Below, in pieces: positions 6,426 to 7,155 of a DNA stretch of 7,155 nt; position 1 is the stretch's first letter, and each line of letters starts with the position of its first letter. This stretch comes from Bacteroidota bacterium (GTDB taxonomy: Bacteria; Bacteroidota; Bacteroidia; Bacteroidales; UBA1556). The position numbers and the translations under genes were made by a program. The stretch lies in contig QNXT01000216.1 in assembly GCA_003973505.1 (NCBI GenBank), positions 1-7,155 on the forward strand, read 5' to 3'. The notes under the pieces are model-generated. The model was not told the origin of the DNA, did no database searches, and worked only from the letters and a program-made list of their open reading frames with translations.

Positions 6426-7155
6426 TTATTCCGAAGGGTACTCAATACGTACGTGGTAAATATTCATCAATTTCCGTTTGAAAATCTTCTTTACCGTATT
6501 TATTTCTTTCATCGTGATATCGGCATTATTAAATTGCCCTTGATCCATTTGACTTTTAATAATTCCATCAATAAGTTCTGAAATAGACTTGGCATCAGGT
6601 GTTTTCAGGCTTCTTGAAGCAGCTTCGGCAGCATCAGCCATCATCAATACACAGGTTTCTTTAGAATACGGAATGGGGCCGTGATAAGTGAAATCAGCCA
6701 AACGAATATCATCCTCAGGAAAATCTTTCTTATACATTCTGTAAAAATATTCCACGCGTTTGGTGCCATGATGTGTGCGAATAAAATCAATAATCTGGTC
6801 TGGAATATTGTTCTTTTTGGCAATTTCAATTCCATCCAATACATGGTTAATTATTATTTGTGCGCTTTCCTGAAATGTAAGTTCGTCATGAGGATTGAAA
6901 CTTCCGTTTTGATTCTCGGTGAAAAACATAGGGTTTTCGGCTTTTCCAATATCATGATACATGGCACCTGCTCGTACGAGGAGTGCATTTCCTCCAATTT
7001 GCAGCGTTGCCTCTTCGGCTAAATTGGCTACCTGAATGGAATGGTGAAAAGTGCCAGGAGCTTTTTCAGCAAGCTTACGAATCAGCGGGTTGTTGGTGTC
7101 TGAATATTCCAATAATGACATATCTGTAACGAGAATAAACATTTTCTCGAAAAGA
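6426..7155 (-). CDS. pgpH: 7TM-HD cyclic-di-AMP phosphodiesterase (PgpH/YqfF-like), 5' part outside window
   Basis: The frame is open through the right edge (four further codons, L-F-E-K, precede the Met at 7142), and family members begin with a large extracellular domain and seven helices. The start is therefore outside, and the 242 visible residues are the C-terminal end. Numbering from that Met, the cytoplasmic HD domain shows TDMSLLEYSDTNNPLIRKLA (6-25), APGTFHHS (28-35), the HD pair in MYHDIGK (62-67, His63-Asp64), NPHDELT (83-89), His100, THHG (123-126) and the late Asp170 in MMADAAEAASR. These are the histidines and aspartates expected to bind the two metals, so the domain appears intact. 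Characterised relatives (Listeria PgpH) hydrolyse cyclic-di-AMP to pApA; substrate here is inferred from family. The TAA stop is at 6426-6428. The gene converges on wbqC with no room for separate terminators and has no visible promoter because its 5' end is missing. Confidence 0.94.
   Translation of the reverse strand, partial: LFEKMFILVTDMSLLEYSDTNNPLIRKLAEKAPGTFHHSIQVANLAEEATLQIGGNALLVRAGAMYHDIGKAENPMFFTENQNGSFNPHDELTFQESAQIIINHVLDGIEIAKKNNIPDQIIDFIRTHHGTKRVEYFYRMYKKDFPEDDIRLADFTYHGPIPYSKETCVLMMADAAEAASRSLKTPDAKSISELIDGIIKSQMDQGQFNNADITMKEINTVKKIFKRKLMNIYHVRIEYPSE

Noticed and set aside
6681..7022. Plus-strand frame of 113 codons opposite the phosphodiesterase gene
   Set aside because: It lies wholly antisense to the well-supported HD-domain coding sequence and shows no recognisable motif or membrane pattern; treated as a shadow.

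Overview
The window looks like ordinary chromosomal sequence from a member of the Bacteroidota, probably near the marine Marinilabiliales/Marinifilaceae or Bacteroidales; this is inferred from gene families, not from a search. The reasons are AT-rich DNA, TAnnTTTG-type -7 promoter motifs, absence of strong Shine-Dalgarno sites, a stand-alone BatA/VWA membrane protein, a topoisomerase subunit A with the Bacteroidota-style active-site region, and a WbqC-family protein. I see no phage, IS, CRISPR or toxin genes, no tRNA or rRNA, and no convincing new system.

Layout. Positions 1-233 hold no supportable gene. They contain a striking nested inverted repeat (about 52-146, with a perfect 18-bp outer arm) and a plausible promoter (185-214). 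A small five-helix membrane protein of unknown function follows (234-623). A second -7-type motif (642-649) then precedes three closely spaced plus-strand genes: a 690-residue BatA/VWA membrane protein (673-2745), DNA topoisomerase IV subunit A (parC, 2773-5760) and a WbqC-family protein (5787-6416). The gaps of 27 and 26 bp suggest co-transcription. On the minus strand, converging with only 9 bp between stop codons, is the 3' part of a 7TM-HD (PgpH/YqfF-like) cyclic-di-AMP phosphodiesterase gene that runs off the right edge (6426 to beyond 7155).

Functionally these are unrelated core jobs: chromosome decatenation (ParC), probable envelope functions (BatA/VWA, WbqC and perhaps the small membrane protein) and second-messenger turnover (7TM-HD). 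Nothing in the sequence ties them into one pathway. The items most worth a second look are the nested inverted repeat at the left edge, the very long lysine/acidic low-complexity tail of ParC with its shifted codon use, and the small orphan membrane protein.
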